A DNA stretch of 11,362 nt, taken from assembly GCA_046710445.1 (NCBI GenBank), contig JBKEHD010000027.1, positions 1 to 11,362 on the forward strand, read 5' to 3'. This stretch comes from JBKEHD01 sp046710445. Lineage in GTDB: Bacteria > Pseudomonadota > Alphaproteobacteria > Rickettsiales > Midichloriaceae. Under the pieces are notes generated by a model. The model saw only the letters and a program-made list of their open reading frames with translations, ran no database searches and was not told the origin of the DNA. Within the stretch, counting starts at the first letter, position 1. Every line of letters starts with the position of its first letter. Shown in pieces: positions 1-6,939 of the stretch. The position numbers were made by a program, and so were the translations under genes.

Positions 1-611
1 ATATCAGCAGATTGACATTCTTTTTTTAAATCCTCTGTTTTTGAGTGTGTACATACCACAGTGCAATTTTCATTTAATAAAATTGATGCAATGGGTTTCC
101 CCACAATAATTGATCGCCCAATAACAACAGCTTTTTTTCCAGATAAATTTTTCATGTATTTTTTCAAGATATACAGAATGCCAGAAGGAGTGCATGGTAA
201 AACAAAAGATTTTTTATGTATCAATAAACCAGTGTTCAAAAATCCAAAAGCATCTACATCTTTTTCGTGATTAATATGTTTATATACAATTGCATCATCA
301 AGTGGTTTAGGTAAAGGTAATTGCACTAAAATAGCATTTATATCATCATCATTATTTAAAGAATTTATCAATTTGATTAATTGAAATTTATCAGTGGCGC
401 TTTCTAAACCTATTAAATCTGCATTTATACCAACTTCTTTGCTTTTTTTAATTTTTGCATTGATATATATTTGGCTAGCATGGTTATTTCCCACTAAAAC
501 AGTTACTAATTTTGGACGTTTTCCAAAATTTTCAATTATGTATTCTATTTTTTTTCTAGTGTATTCAAGTATCTCATTTGCTTCAAATTTACCATCTATT
601 ATTTTAACCAT
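1..611 (-). CDS. folD: Bifunctional methylenetetrahydrofolate dehydrogenase/cyclohydrolase FolD, 3' end cut by window edge
   Basis: FolD converts 5,10-methylene-THF to 10-formyl-THF in the cytosol, normally yielding NADPH and supplying formyl groups for purines and initiator tRNA. About 203 residues are visible from an ATG at 611-609, without a stop before the window edge; the family usually has 280-300 residues, so the C-terminal third is outside. Visible signatures are VGNNHASQIYINAKIKK near residues 40-56 (catalytic-domain Tyr and Lys), ILVQLPLP near 97-104, KDVDAF near 122-127, PCTPSG near 142-147, and the NADP-binding GRSIIVGKP near 168-176. The usual KDVDGFH reads KDVDAFG here, a small deviation close to the folate site. 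The start lies 12 bases after the stop of the upstream reductase gene, so the two are probably cotranscribed, and both enzymes handle NADP(H). No Shine-Dalgarno sequence is evident. The identification is secure. Confidence 0.95.
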   Translation of the reverse strand, partial: MVKIIDGKFEANEILEYTRKKIEYIIENFGKRPKLVTVLVGNNHASQIYINAKIKKSKEVGINADLIGLESATDKFQLIKLINSLNNDDDINAILVQLPLPKPLDDAIVYKHINHEKDVDAFGFLNTGLLIHKKSFVLPCTPSGILYILKKYMKNLSGKKAVVIGRSIIVGKPIASILLNENCTVVCTHSKTEDLKKECQSAD

Positions 612-623
612 AATATATTTTCA

Positions 624-1625
624 TTATTTATGTATACCTTTTGTAGTAGAATATTCAAAATGCAATGGGGTATCCGGATGAATTATAGCATATGCTGCAT
701 GACAAGCTACTGCAGCTTCCGAAAACCCTGTAAGAATCAATTTTAATTTCCCTGGATAATTACAAATATCACCTATTGCAAAAACCCCATTTAAATTTGT
801 TTCCATGCTAGATGGATCAACTGAAATATGTTTGTTTTCTACCTCTAAATTCCAATTTTGTATTGTTCCAATATTCATATTCATTCCAAAAAATGGTAAT
901 AAATAATCGGATTTTAATGATCTTTCTTCTCCATCTAAATTTTCTACAATAATTTCAGTTAATACTCCATTATTTCCTTTTAAACTCTTTAAATTAAATG
1001 GAGATATTATTTCTAAATGATTATCTATCTTCAGCTGATTTAATCTTTCAATGTTTTTAGGTGATGCTCTGAATTTATCCCGTCTATGTATTAGATAAAC
1101 TTTTTTGGCTATGCCTGATGCAAGTATCAAAGCCCAATCAATCGCAGAATCTCCACCACCGGCTATTGTAACTACTTTGTTTTTAAATTTATCTTTGTTA
1201 ATTACGTTATAAAAAACACTTTTGTTTTCAAATTCAGAAATTCCTTTAATAGGTGGCTTCCTTACTTCAAATGATCCAGCTCCTGCAGCAATTATTATCG
1301 TTTTTGCTTTTATTTTTTCTTTTGTGGTAGTGACAATCCAATTATTAGATTCTTTTTTTATATTGATACACTCTCTTCCTAGAAAATATTCAGCATCAAA
1401 GGGTGAAGCTTGTTTTTCTAAATTTTCTATTAAATCTTGTGCATTAATTTTAGAAAACCCAGGGATATCATAAATTGGTTTTTCTGGATATAAAGCAGAG
1501 CATTGACCACCTATATGAGGTAATACATCTACTACACATGAACTTAACTTTAGCATACCTGCTTGAAACACAGTAAACAAACCAACTGGTCCAGCACCTA
1601 TAATGACAACGTCTTTAACTAACAA
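624..1625 (-). CDS. Ferredoxin-NADP+ reductase, thioredoxin-reductase-like type
   Basis: This FAD flavoprotein of 333 residues exchanges electrons between NADPH and ferredoxin in the cytosol. It has an N-terminal FAD site GAGPVG (residues 10-15), GGQCSALYPEKPIYDIPG (39-56), an NADP site GGGDSA (156-161) followed by HRRDKFRA (180-187), and the C-terminal FAD motif GDIC (285-288). The CxxC redox pair that thioredoxin reductases carry just before GGGDSA is absent. That places it with the YumC-like ferredoxin reductases rather than TrxB. The only workable start is TTG at 1625-1623: an in-frame TAG lies three codons upstream, and the next Met is residue 24, beyond the FAD loop. No Shine-Dalgarno sequence is obvious. 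The gene sits between ybeY (72-base gap) and folD (12-base gap) on the same strand. In an AT-rich symbiont-like genome it probably feeds ferredoxin for Fe-S assembly; that role is inference. Confidence 0.9.
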   Translation of the reverse strand: MLVKDVVIIGAGPVGLFTVFQAGMLKLSSCVVDVLPHIGGQCSALYPEKPIYDIPGFSKINAQDLIENLEKQASPFDAEYFLGRECINIKKESNNWIVTTTKEKIKAKTIIIAAGAGSFEVRKPPIKGISEFENKSVFYNVINKDKFKNKVVTIAGGGDSAIDWALILASGIAKKVYLIHRRDKFRASPKNIERLNQLKIDNHLEIISPFNLKSLKGNNGVLTEIIVENLDGEERSLKSDYLLPFFGMNMNIGTIQNWNLEVENKHISVDPSSMETNLNGVFAIGDICNYPGKLKLILTGFSEAAVACHAAYAIIHPDTPLHFEYSTTKGIHK

Positions 1626-1697
1626 AACAAACTAACTTTAATTATTACCAATATTAAATACGTGTTTTTCGATAATAATCAAGAAGTTTACTGAATT

Positions 1698-2237
1698 TTA
1701 ATGATTATGTATATTAAACATACTAAAATTATATCCCATCTTTTTCATTATAATTTTTTCAATATTCTCCATAATGTCTGCGTCAACATCCTTTATATGA
1801 TCATATCCTAAAAGATGCAATATCCCATGAGTTAATATATATGAAAAATATTCTTGAAATATTTCACCATAATATAAGCTCTCCTTCATTACTTTTTCAT
1901 ATCCAATAGCAATGTTTCCTAAAAAAACATCCTTATCACATAATGGAAGATCACTTGTTAAATTTTCTATGTTTTCTGTGAATGGAAAAGATAAAATATT
2001 GGTTACCTTATCATTATTTCTAAATTTCTTGTTTAAACTTTGCATCTTCTCATCATTGGTGAGTAACAAAGCAATTTCTATAGGTGGGAGATTTTTGTCT
2101 TTAAGTGTAGTATCCAATGTAGTGTGTAACACTTTATTACAATATTTTTCAATATCCCAATTTAAAAATGTCCAATCGGTTGATTCTATAGATATATCAA
2201 ATTTTATTAAACTGGGCTCAGGTTCTGCTTTTTTCAT
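1698..2237 (-). CDS. ybeY: Endoribonuclease/rRNA maturation factor YbeY
   Basis: YbeY is a zinc-dependent single-strand endoribonuclease involved in 16S rRNA 3'-end maturation and 70S quality control. The 179-residue protein contains the defining metal motif HGILHLLGYDH at residues 137-147, with His137, His141 and His147 as ligands. It also has the family segment LNKKFRNNDKVTNILSFPF at residues 68-86. Length is at the upper end for the family because of an N-terminal extension of about 15 residues and a short tail ending in HNH. The ATG at 2237-2235 is the only reasonable start and has a run of T rather than a Shine-Dalgarno sequence in front of it. In many bacteria ybeY adjoins phoH or a CBS-domain transporter gene; here it instead leads a leftward cluster with a ferredoxin reductase and folD. 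A weak sigma-70-like promoter lies just upstream at 2262-2289. The assignment is secure. Confidence 0.95.
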   Translation of the reverse strand: MKKAEPEPSLIKFDISIESTDWTFLNWDIEKYCNKVLHTTLDTTLKDKNLPPIEIALLLTNDEKMQSLNKKFRNNDKVTNILSFPFTENIENLTSDLPLCDKDVFLGNIAIGYEKVMKESLYYGEIFQEYFSYILTHGILHLLGYDHIKDVDADIMENIEKIIMKKMGYNFSMFNIHNH

Positions 2238-2261
2238 AAAAAAAAATAAATTATTTTAAAA

Positions 2262-2289
2262 ATTCTATCATATTTTTTTATCAAATCAA
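2262..2289 (-). promoter_or_regulatory. Candidate sigma-70 promoter for the ybeY cluster
   Basis: On the minus strand, TTGATT (2289-2284) is followed after 16 bases by TAGAAT (2267-2262), about 25 bases before the ybeY ATG. Each hexamer has four or five matches to consensus. In sequence this rich in A and T such matches arise easily, so this is a candidate only. It would give a very short 5' leader of about 15-20 bases. Confidence 0.35.
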
Positions 2290-2302
2290 TATTTGAGTAG
2301 AT

Positions 2303-2331
2303 TTAAAATGTTTTTGTATTTTTTGTATAAA
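2303..2331 (+). promoter_or_regulatory. Candidate sigma-70 promoter for rpoN
   Basis: TTAAAA (2303-2308), a 17-base spacer and TATAAA (2326-2331) form a plausible sigma-70 promoter in the divergent gap between ybeY and rpoN. Transcription would start near 2338, just before a 13-codon frame that overlaps the rpoN start. I saw no sigma-54-type GG-N10-GC element here, so autoregulation by RpoN is not supported. Base composition makes chance matches likely. Confidence 0.3.
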
Positions 2332-2340
2332 GATAGTACC

Positions 2341-2382
2341 ATGTATTTAACTGAAGCGTGCTGTAGTAATCGTATAAAATGA
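2341..2382 (+). other. 13-codon upstream reading frame overlapping the rpoN start (possible leader peptide)
   Basis: ATG at 2341 opens a frame encoding MYLTEACCSNRIK and stops at TGA 2380-2382. That TGA shares the ATGA overlap with the rpoN ATG at 2379. rpoN has no Shine-Dalgarno sequence of its own, so ribosomes finishing this frame could reinitiate on rpoN. The frame is very short and could be chance; whether it is translated is unknown. Confidence 0.25.
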
Positions 2383-3713
2383 GTGAGTTAAAGCAAGGTC
2401 AAAAGTTGTCACAAGGCATGGTTTTATCTAAAGCTATGTATCAATCTATCAATATTTTAAGCATGAATACTATAGCATTAAATGAGTTCATACAATCAGA
2501 GTGCCAAGACAACCCATTTTTAGAAATTGACGATAGTTCAAAATACGATACGCTAAAATCTTCATCTAATCTTAAAACAAGCCATAGCCATTTTGATCAA
2601 GATGAAATGATTTCAAAATTATCTGATAAACAAATAACATTAAAAGAGTATTTGATATCTCAAATTAGTTTAAGTATTTTTGACAGTGAAAAAAAAAATA
2701 TTGCGTTATATATCACTGACAGCATAAATGAACAGGGATATTTAACAAAATCTACAGATGATTTTATAAAAGAGTTAAAAGTTAAGAACAAGAAATTTAA
2801 TGAAGTACTTATTGAATTAAAAAAATTTGAACCTTTTGGGGTATATTCTAAAGATTTAAAAGAGTCTTTAACTATACAGGCAAAAATAAAAAAGATACAT
2901 GATGTAAAATTTCAAATATTACTTGATAACTTGGATTTAATTGGCAAATTGAATTATGAAGAATTACAAAAAAGATGTTCTGTAAGTGATGAAGAGTTGA
3001 AAATTTTAATTAAAAAATTAAAATCGTTAAATCCAAAGCCTGGAGGCGGTTTTATAACGGAAACCACACAAACACTCATTCCTGAAATAATTATTTGTGG
3101 AGATAAGGAGTATGGATTTTATCCAGTAATTAATGATTCCGCTATACCAAAATGTATTTTTCAAAAACATAATTACCTAGAACAAAATAAAGACTTAGAG
3201 AAAGATAAGTTCATATCTAATGGTAAAAAAAATGCCATGTTTATTATAGAAACATTATACAAAAGAAAAAAGGTGCTTCTTGAAGTAGTTCAAAAAATTA
3301 TAGAGTTGCAATATGAATTTTTCCTAAATGGGGTAGATTACCTAAAACCCATGGTATTAACGGACATTGCAAATGAATTAAATATAAATCCAAGTACTAT
3401 TAGCAGAATAAGTAATAAGTATATAGAAACTTTATATGGGATTTTTCAGATAAAATACTTTTTTTCTTCACAAATCACTTCGGAAATTACAGAAGATAAT
3501 TTTTCTAGCACCTCTATAAAAAATAAAATAAAAAATATAATAAAGTCAGAATCTCAAAACAATGTTTTTTCTGATGAAGAAATTTCAAAAGCATTAAAGG
3601 GGATTGGTATATCTATTTCACGAAGAACTATAGCTAAATATAGGGATGGATTGAAGATACCATCATCTGCAATTAGAAAAAGAAGACAAAAGCTTTCTGA
3701 TACTTGGAAATAG
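2379..3713 (+). CDS. rpoN: RNA polymerase sigma-54 factor RpoN
   Basis: RpoN directs RNA polymerase to -24/-12 promoters and needs AAA+ enhancer-binding activators to open them. The 444-residue protein has all three parts of the family. Region I (about 1-50) starts with the typical QKLSQGMVLSKAMYQSINIL and ends in NPFLEI. A short, poorly conserved acidic stretch follows (about 51-80). The core-binding domain (about 85-270) includes EPFGVYSKDLKESL (151-164) and LNPKPGGGF (217-225). The DNA-binding part has a helix-turn-helix around LTDIANELNINPSTISR (327-343), then GIFQIKYFFSS, and the RpoN box SRRTIAKYRD (414-423, usual form ARRTVAKYRE) followed by IPSS. It is somewhat shorter than the 470-500 residues common in proteobacteria, mainly through the acidic region, and looks intact. 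The ATG overlaps a tiny upstream frame. The usual downstream partners hpf and ptsN are absent; murF follows 91 bases later. No activator or target promoter is visible in the window. Confidence 0.97.
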   Translation: MSELKQGQKLSQGMVLSKAMYQSINILSMNTIALNEFIQSECQDNPFLEIDDSSKYDTLKSSSNLKTSHSHFDQDEMISKLSDKQITLKEYLISQISLSIFDSEKKNIALYITDSINEQGYLTKSTDDFIKELKVKNKKFNEVLIELKKFEPFGVYSKDLKESLTIQAKIKKIHDVKFQILLDNLDLIGKLNYEELQKRCSVSDEELKILIKKLKSLNPKPGGGFITETTQTLIPEIIICGDKEYGFYPVINDSAIPKCIFQKHNYLEQNKDLEKDKFISNGKKNAMFIIETLYKRKKVLLEVVQKIIELQYEFFLNGVDYLKPMVLTDIANELNINPSTISRISNKYIETLYGIFQIKYFFSSQITSEITEDNFSSTSIKNKIKNIIKSESQNNVFSDEEISKALKGIGISISRRTIAKYRDGLKIPSSAIRKRRQKLSDTWK

Positions 3714-3729
3714 TTTGTGAAAAAGAATA

Positions 3730-3756
3730 TTGAACTTTATTTCTAGCTTTTATAAC
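3730..3756 (+). promoter_or_regulatory. Candidate promoter for murF
   Basis: In the gap between rpoN and murF, TTGAAC (3730-3735) and TATAAC (3751-3756) are separated by 15 bases, slightly short of the ideal 17. The gap also holds a small palindrome (3779-3792) with no obvious role. murF may therefore be transcribed on its own or with rpoN; the sequence does not decide. Confidence 0.3.
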
Positions 3757-3804
3757 AAAAAATACTAAAATGGTGCTTAAATCTAAAGATTTGATTATAT
3801 AAAA

Positions 3805-5193
3805 GTGATAAATGAAACAATCAATACATCTTTGTGGAATAAAAAAGATTTAGAAAAAGCTCTTCATAGTAATATTACTGCAGATATCACGAATGTTACA
3901 GCTGTATCAATTGACACACGTAGTCTTAAATCTGGTGATATTTTCTTTGCTATTAAAGGAGATAATTTTGATGGTCATGATTTTGTTTCAGAAGCGATAA
4001 AATTAGGTGCAACATTATGTGTTGTGGAGAAAGAGATAAGCGTCTGCCCAGAATATGAAAATAAATTACTTAAAGTGAAGAGTGTATCAGAGTCTTTAAA
4101 TAAATTAGGTGAATATAGACGCAAAGCACTTGATGCTAAAGTGATATGTATAACGGGAAGTTTAGGGAAAACTACAACTAAAAACATGTTACATTCTGTA
4201 TTAAAAGAATATGGAAAAACACATTCTACAAGTAAAAATTTTAATAATCATTATGGTGTCCCTTTAACTTTGGCAAACACGCCTTTGGATACAGATTATT
4301 GTGTATTGGAATTGGGGATGAATCATAGTGGAGAGATAGATATCATAAGTAAAATAGCTAAACCGGATATAGCAATTATTACTAACGTGCATAATGTTCA
4401 TATGGAATTTTTTCATTCCATTGAAGGAATAGCAAAAGCAAAAGCAGAAATAATTCCAAATATAACTAAAAATGGTAAATTAATAGCCCATAAAAACATA
4501 GTGAATGAAGCTATTTTTCAAAAATTAGCTAAAGAAAATGATGTGGAAGTTTTTTGGTTTGGGGATCAAAAAAACGAAGATTGTTTTATAGAAAATTATA
4601 ATAACAATGATTATAAAATTGATTGCTGTAAAAAAATAGTAAATCAAAAATTTCATCCTGATTTGGGAAAGCATCTTGCATTCAATGCATTATCAATATT
4701 TTTATGCTTATCATTGCTAAAGATAAAAGATCTAAAAAAAGCTCAAGAAATTTTAACAAAAATTAAACCTTCTTCTGGTAGAGGAGAAATAATTGATCTG
4801 CCTAATAATATTTCCGTTATTGATGAATCGTATAACTCAAGTCCTAAAGCCTTGGAGTCTGCTATCAAAAATTTAATTGCACGTAAGAAGGAAGGGGGGA
4901 GATCTGTAGCTATTTTAGGAGATATGAAAGAGTTGGGAAAGGATGAAATAAATATTCATAAAAGCATCCAAATATCTCAAATAGATAAATTATTTTCTGT
5001 TGGGCATTTGATGCAATCTCTATATGAAGAAGTTGATAAAAAAGTGCAGGGTATTAAAACAAACACATCTGAAGAATTAGCAAAAAGTATATTAACTTAT
5101 ATAAAGAAAAATGATACAATACTGGTCAAGGGTTCTTATAGTATGAGAATGTGGAAAATTATTGAAATATTAAAAACAGGAGGTTTACAATGA
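3805..5193 (+). CDS. murF: UDP-N-acetylmuramoyl-tripeptide--D-alanyl-D-alanine ligase MurF
   Basis: MurF adds the D-Ala-D-Ala dipeptide to UDP-MurNAc-tripeptide using ATP, the last cytosolic step of the peptidoglycan precursor. At 462 residues it has the normal length. Domains appear in order: the N-terminal substrate domain with VSIDTRSLKSGDIFFAIKG (34-52), the ATP P-loop GSLGKTTTK (118-126), KNFNNHYGVPLTL (144-156), ELGMNHSGEI (169-178), the central NVHNVHMEFF and KAKAEI (211-216), then the C-terminal GRGE (325-328), DESYNSSP (340-347), ILGDMKELG (370-378) and VKGSYSMRM (441-449). The start is GTG at 3805, because a TAA lies seven codons upstream and no in-frame ATG is available near the conserved N-terminus. 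No Shine-Dalgarno sequence is clear. The gene is isolated from other mur/dcw genes. Its stop overlaps the next gene's start by four bases (ATGA), implying translational coupling to the Fe-S carrier. Possession of murF implies that D-Ala-D-Ala precursors are still made. Confidence 0.96.
   Translation: MINETINTSLWNKKDLEKALHSNITADITNVTAVSIDTRSLKSGDIFFAIKGDNFDGHDFVSEAIKLGATLCVVEKEISVCPEYENKLLKVKSVSESLNKLGEYRRKALDAKVICITGSLGKTTTKNMLHSVLKEYGKTHSTSKNFNNHYGVPLTLANTPLDTDYCVLELGMNHSGEIDIISKIAKPDIAIITNVHNVHMEFFHSIEGIAKAKAEIIPNITKNGKLIAHKNIVNEAIFQKLAKENDVEVFWFGDQKNEDCFIENYNNNDYKIDCCKKIVNQKFHPDLGKHLAFNALSIFLCLSLLKIKDLKKAQEILTKIKPSSGRGEIIDLPNNISVIDESYNSSPKALESAIKNLIARKKEGGRSVAILGDMKELGKDEINIHKSIQISQIDKLFSVGHLMQSLYEEVDKKVQGIKTNTSEELAKSILTYIKKNDTILVKGSYSMRMWKIIEILKTGGLQ
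5178..5184 (+). promoter_or_regulatory. Strong ribosome binding site for the Fe-S carrier gene, inside the end of murF
   Basis: AGGAGGT lies five bases before the ATG at 5190, within the last codons of murF. It is the only near-perfect Shine-Dalgarno sequence I found in the window. It supports the ATG at 5190 and shows that the host 16S rRNA has a usual anti-Shine-Dalgarno end. Confidence 0.85.
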
Positions 5194-5528
5194 GTAAAGC
5201 TAATATAATAGCAGTTACTGATGAAGCTGCATCCTATATCAAAGAAATTATTCAAAATGCAGATAATAATTGTATAGGAATGAAAATAAAAATTGAATCC
5301 GGTGGATGTTCTGGTCATAAATATAAATTCGAATACTCAGATAAGAAAGAGGAGAATGACGAAGAGGTTATATCGAAAGGAGTAGCAATATTTATTGATA
5401 AGTCTGCAGTACTAAAAGTATTTGGTACAACATTGGATTACCAAGATACAAAGCTTCATTCAGGGTTTATTTTTAAAAATCCAAATGAAAAGGGAAAATG
5501 TGGATGTGGTGAATCTGTATTTTTATAA
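5190..5528 (+). CDS. A-type iron-sulfur cluster carrier (IscA/SufA/ErpA family)
   Basis: A-type carriers accept Fe-S clusters from the Isc or Suf scaffold and pass them to target proteins in the cytosol. The 112-residue protein has the family's normal length and its three invariant cysteines: Cys40 in GGCSG and Cys104/Cys106 in the C-terminal CGCGES. The Phe/Ile-rich IFKNPNEKGK segment just before the last pair is also typical. The CGCGES ending resembles IscA and SufA more than ErpA, but I cannot resolve the subfamily by eye, so no symbol is given. The start is secure because of the AGGAGGT ribosome site at 5178-5184. The ATG overlaps the murF TGA, so translation is probably coupled to that ligase, an unusual partnership for which no functional link is evident. 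No isc or suf operon genes flank it. Two hairpins follow immediately and probably end the transcript. Confidence 0.92.
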   Translation: MSKANIIAVTDEAASYIKEIIQNADNNCIGMKIKIESGGCSGHKYKFEYSDKKEENDEEVISKGVAIFIDKSAVLKVFGTTLDYQDTKLHSGFIFKNPNEKGKCGCGESVFL

Positions 5529-5533
5529 GATAT

Positions 5534-5584
5534 AATGAAATTTATTCAATAAATTTCATTTAAAAAGTATATTGTTTACTTTTT
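5534..5584 (+). terminator. Tandem AT-rich hairpins, probable transcription terminator after the Fe-S carrier gene
   Basis: The first hairpin has perfect 11-base arms (5534-5544 and 5550-5560) around a TTCAA loop. The second starts one base later with perfect 8-base arms, AAAAAGTA (5562-5569) and TACTTTTT (5577-5584), and its 3' arm supplies a run of five T. The position just after a gene end and before the ppa leader suits an intrinsic terminator. Low G+C makes the stems weak, so efficiency is uncertain. The A-run/T-run symmetry of the second could work on either strand. Confidence 0.55.
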
Positions 5585-5632
5585 GATAAATTATTGTTAA
5601 ATATTCTTTAGTGTTTAAAAATCTTTTTTCAA

Positions 5633-6169
5633 ATGAGATATTCCAATATTCCAATAGGTGACAATGCCCCTAAAGAAGTCAATACAATCATTGAAATAGC
5701 AATGAATGCTGGTCCTATAAAATATGAATTTGATAAACATATGGAATCTATGGTCGTTGATAGGTTTATGAATTCAAGTATGCAATATCCTTGTAATTAT
5801 GGATTTGTACCACATACTTTATCTGGAGATGGGGATCCAGTTGATGTACTTGTTTATACAAATCATCCATTGGCTACAAAATCCATAATTGAGGTTAAAC
5901 CAATTGGAGTGTTATTGACCGAAGATGAAAAGGGTCAAGATGAAAAAATACTTGCAGTTCCTACAAATAGAATTGATCCATATTTTGCTGAAATTAATGA
6001 ACATACTGATTTACCAAAAATATTATTAAAAAAAATAGAACATTTTTTCGAAAGATATAAAGATCTTGAATACGGAAAATGGGTTAAAGTTTCTGGATGG
6101 GGAGATGCTAAAAAAGCTATGGAAATCATACAAAAATCTATAGATAGATACAAAAAAGAAGAGGTCTAA
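5633..6169 (+). CDS. ppa: Inorganic pyrophosphatase, family I
   Basis: This soluble Mg-dependent enzyme splits pyrophosphate to two phosphates, pulling nucleic-acid, tRNA-charging and lipid synthesis forward. The 178-residue protein has the bacterial family I length and a complete active site by alignment to the known pattern: Glu21, Lys30, Glu32, Arg44, Tyr52, Tyr56, the signature DGDPVDVLV (66-74) with Asp66, Asp68 and Asp71, then Asp98, Asp103 and Lys105. The conserved end HFFERYKDLE...GKWVKV is also present. The ATG at 5633 fits the usual N-terminus (SNIPIGDNAPKEVN). There is no Shine-Dalgarno sequence; a pyrimidine-rich stretch precedes the ATG. The gene follows the tandem hairpins, so it probably heads its own transcript. 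trhO begins five bases after its stop. Nothing about the protein is unusual. Confidence 0.97.
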   Translation: MRYSNIPIGDNAPKEVNTIIEIAMNAGPIKYEFDKHMESMVVDRFMNSSMQYPCNYGFVPHTLSGDGDPVDVLVYTNHPLATKSIIEVKPIGVLLTEDEKGQDEKILAVPTNRIDPYFAEINEHTDLPKILLKKIEHFFERYKDLEYGKWVKVSGWGDAKKAMEIIQKSIDRYKKEEV

Positions 6170-6174
6170 AGCTT

Positions 6175-6876
6175 ATGGATAAATTTTATATTATCTCTTT
6201 TTATAAATTTATTAAAATAAACTCTCTTATAACATTGAAAGTAGATTTATTAAGCTTTTGTAAAAAAAACAAAATCAAAGGAACAATTTTAATTGCAGAA
6301 GAGGGCATAAATGCAACTATATCTGGGGATGAAGAAAGTATTAATTTATTTTGTGATTTTATAACAAAATTTGATATTTTTTCTGATTTGCTTTTTAAAC
6401 ATAGTAATTCGAATATAGATCCTTTTAAAAGGATGAAAATAAAATTAAAAAAAGAGATCGTAACTTTTAGAGTAGAAAATTTAGATGCATCCTCGCCAGG
6501 GGTTTATCTTGATTCTGATGAATGGGATGATCTCATTAAAAAAGAAGATACTGTTTTGATTGATACAAGAAATCATTATGAATACGCAATGGGTACGTTT
6601 CGTAATGCTATTAATCCACATATTAATAATTTCACAGAATTAAAACAATGGTTAGATGTAAATTTTGATCAAAATGATAAAGAGAAAAATGTTGCTATGT
6701 TTTGTACTGGAGGAATTAGATGTGAAAAATCTACATCATATTTAAAACAACAAGGATTTAAAAATGTTTATCATTTAAAAGATGGGATCATTAAATATAT
6801 TAAAGACAGAAAAAATGCATCAGATTCCTCTTGGAATGGTGAATGTTTTATTTTTGATGACAGAATAACTTATTGA
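6175..6876 (+). CDS. trhO: tRNA uridine-34 hydroxylase TrhO (UPF0176, rhodanese domain)
   Basis: TrhO-family enzymes hydroxylate uridine 34 of certain tRNAs to 5-hydroxyuridine, the precursor of wobble modifications such as cmo5U and mo5U. The 233-residue protein has the N-terminal ferredoxin-like domain with the family hallmark GTILIAEEGINATISG (36-51). A rhodanese domain follows with LIDTRNHYEY (128-137) and the active-site loop CTGGIRCEKS (177-186), Cys177 being the expected catalytic Cys. The end GECFIFDDR (222-230) matches the short version of the family. The longer enterobacterial proteins (about 350 residues) continue into a Cys-rich tail, which is absent here. The ATG at 6175 lies five bases after the ppa stop, with GAAGAGG in the ppa tail as a moderate ribosome site, so the two genes are very likely cotranscribed. 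Function is inferred from the family; the substrate tRNA in this organism is unknown. Confidence 0.92.
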   Translation: MDKFYIISFYKFIKINSLITLKVDLLSFCKKNKIKGTILIAEEGINATISGDEESINLFCDFITKFDIFSDLLFKHSNSNIDPFKRMKIKLKKEIVTFRVENLDASSPGVYLDSDEWDDLIKKEDTVLIDTRNHYEYAMGTFRNAINPHINNFTELKQWLDVNFDQNDKEKNVAMFCTGGIRCEKSTSYLKQQGFKNVYHLKDGIIKYIKDRKNASDSSWNGECFIFDDRITY

Positions 6877-6912
6877 TCAGTTACATTTCACATTTTTTTA
6901 TGATATAAAGAA

Positions 6913-6918
6913 TATAAT
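6913..6918 (+). promoter_or_regulatory. Candidate -10 element upstream of psd
   Basis: The 63-base gap between trhO and psd contains a perfect TATAAT at 6913-6918, and a TATAAA at 6904-6909 with GTTACA (6880-6885) 18 bases upstream. Either could start a separate psd transcript with a leader of roughly 15-25 bases. A T-run at 6893-6899 preceded by a weak 5-base stem could mark the end of the ppa-trhO transcript, but that stem is too weak to call. Confidence 0.35.
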
Positions 6919-6939
6919 ATAATAACTATATACAGTTTT

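Noticed and set aside
624..1625. Thioredoxin reductase (TrxB)
   Set aside because: The overall fold motifs match, but the redox CxxC pair before the NADP site is missing, while the motifs around GGQCSALYPEKPIYDIPG fit ferredoxin-NADP reductases.
1641..1679. Inverted repeat ATTATTA/TAATAAT between ybeY and the reductase gene
   Set aside because: Short, purely A/T arms with a loop of 25 bases; not distinguishable from background.
2238..2378. Sigma-54 (-24/-12) promoter driving rpoN or ybeY
   Set aside because: No GG-N10-GC arrangement was found by eye in this gap or in the other intergenic gaps.
3779..3792. Palindrome AAATCT-AA-AGATTT between rpoN and murF, considered as an operator or terminator
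   Set aside because: Arms are only six bases in very AT-rich DNA, no T-run follows, and no repeat of it was noticed elsewhere in the window.
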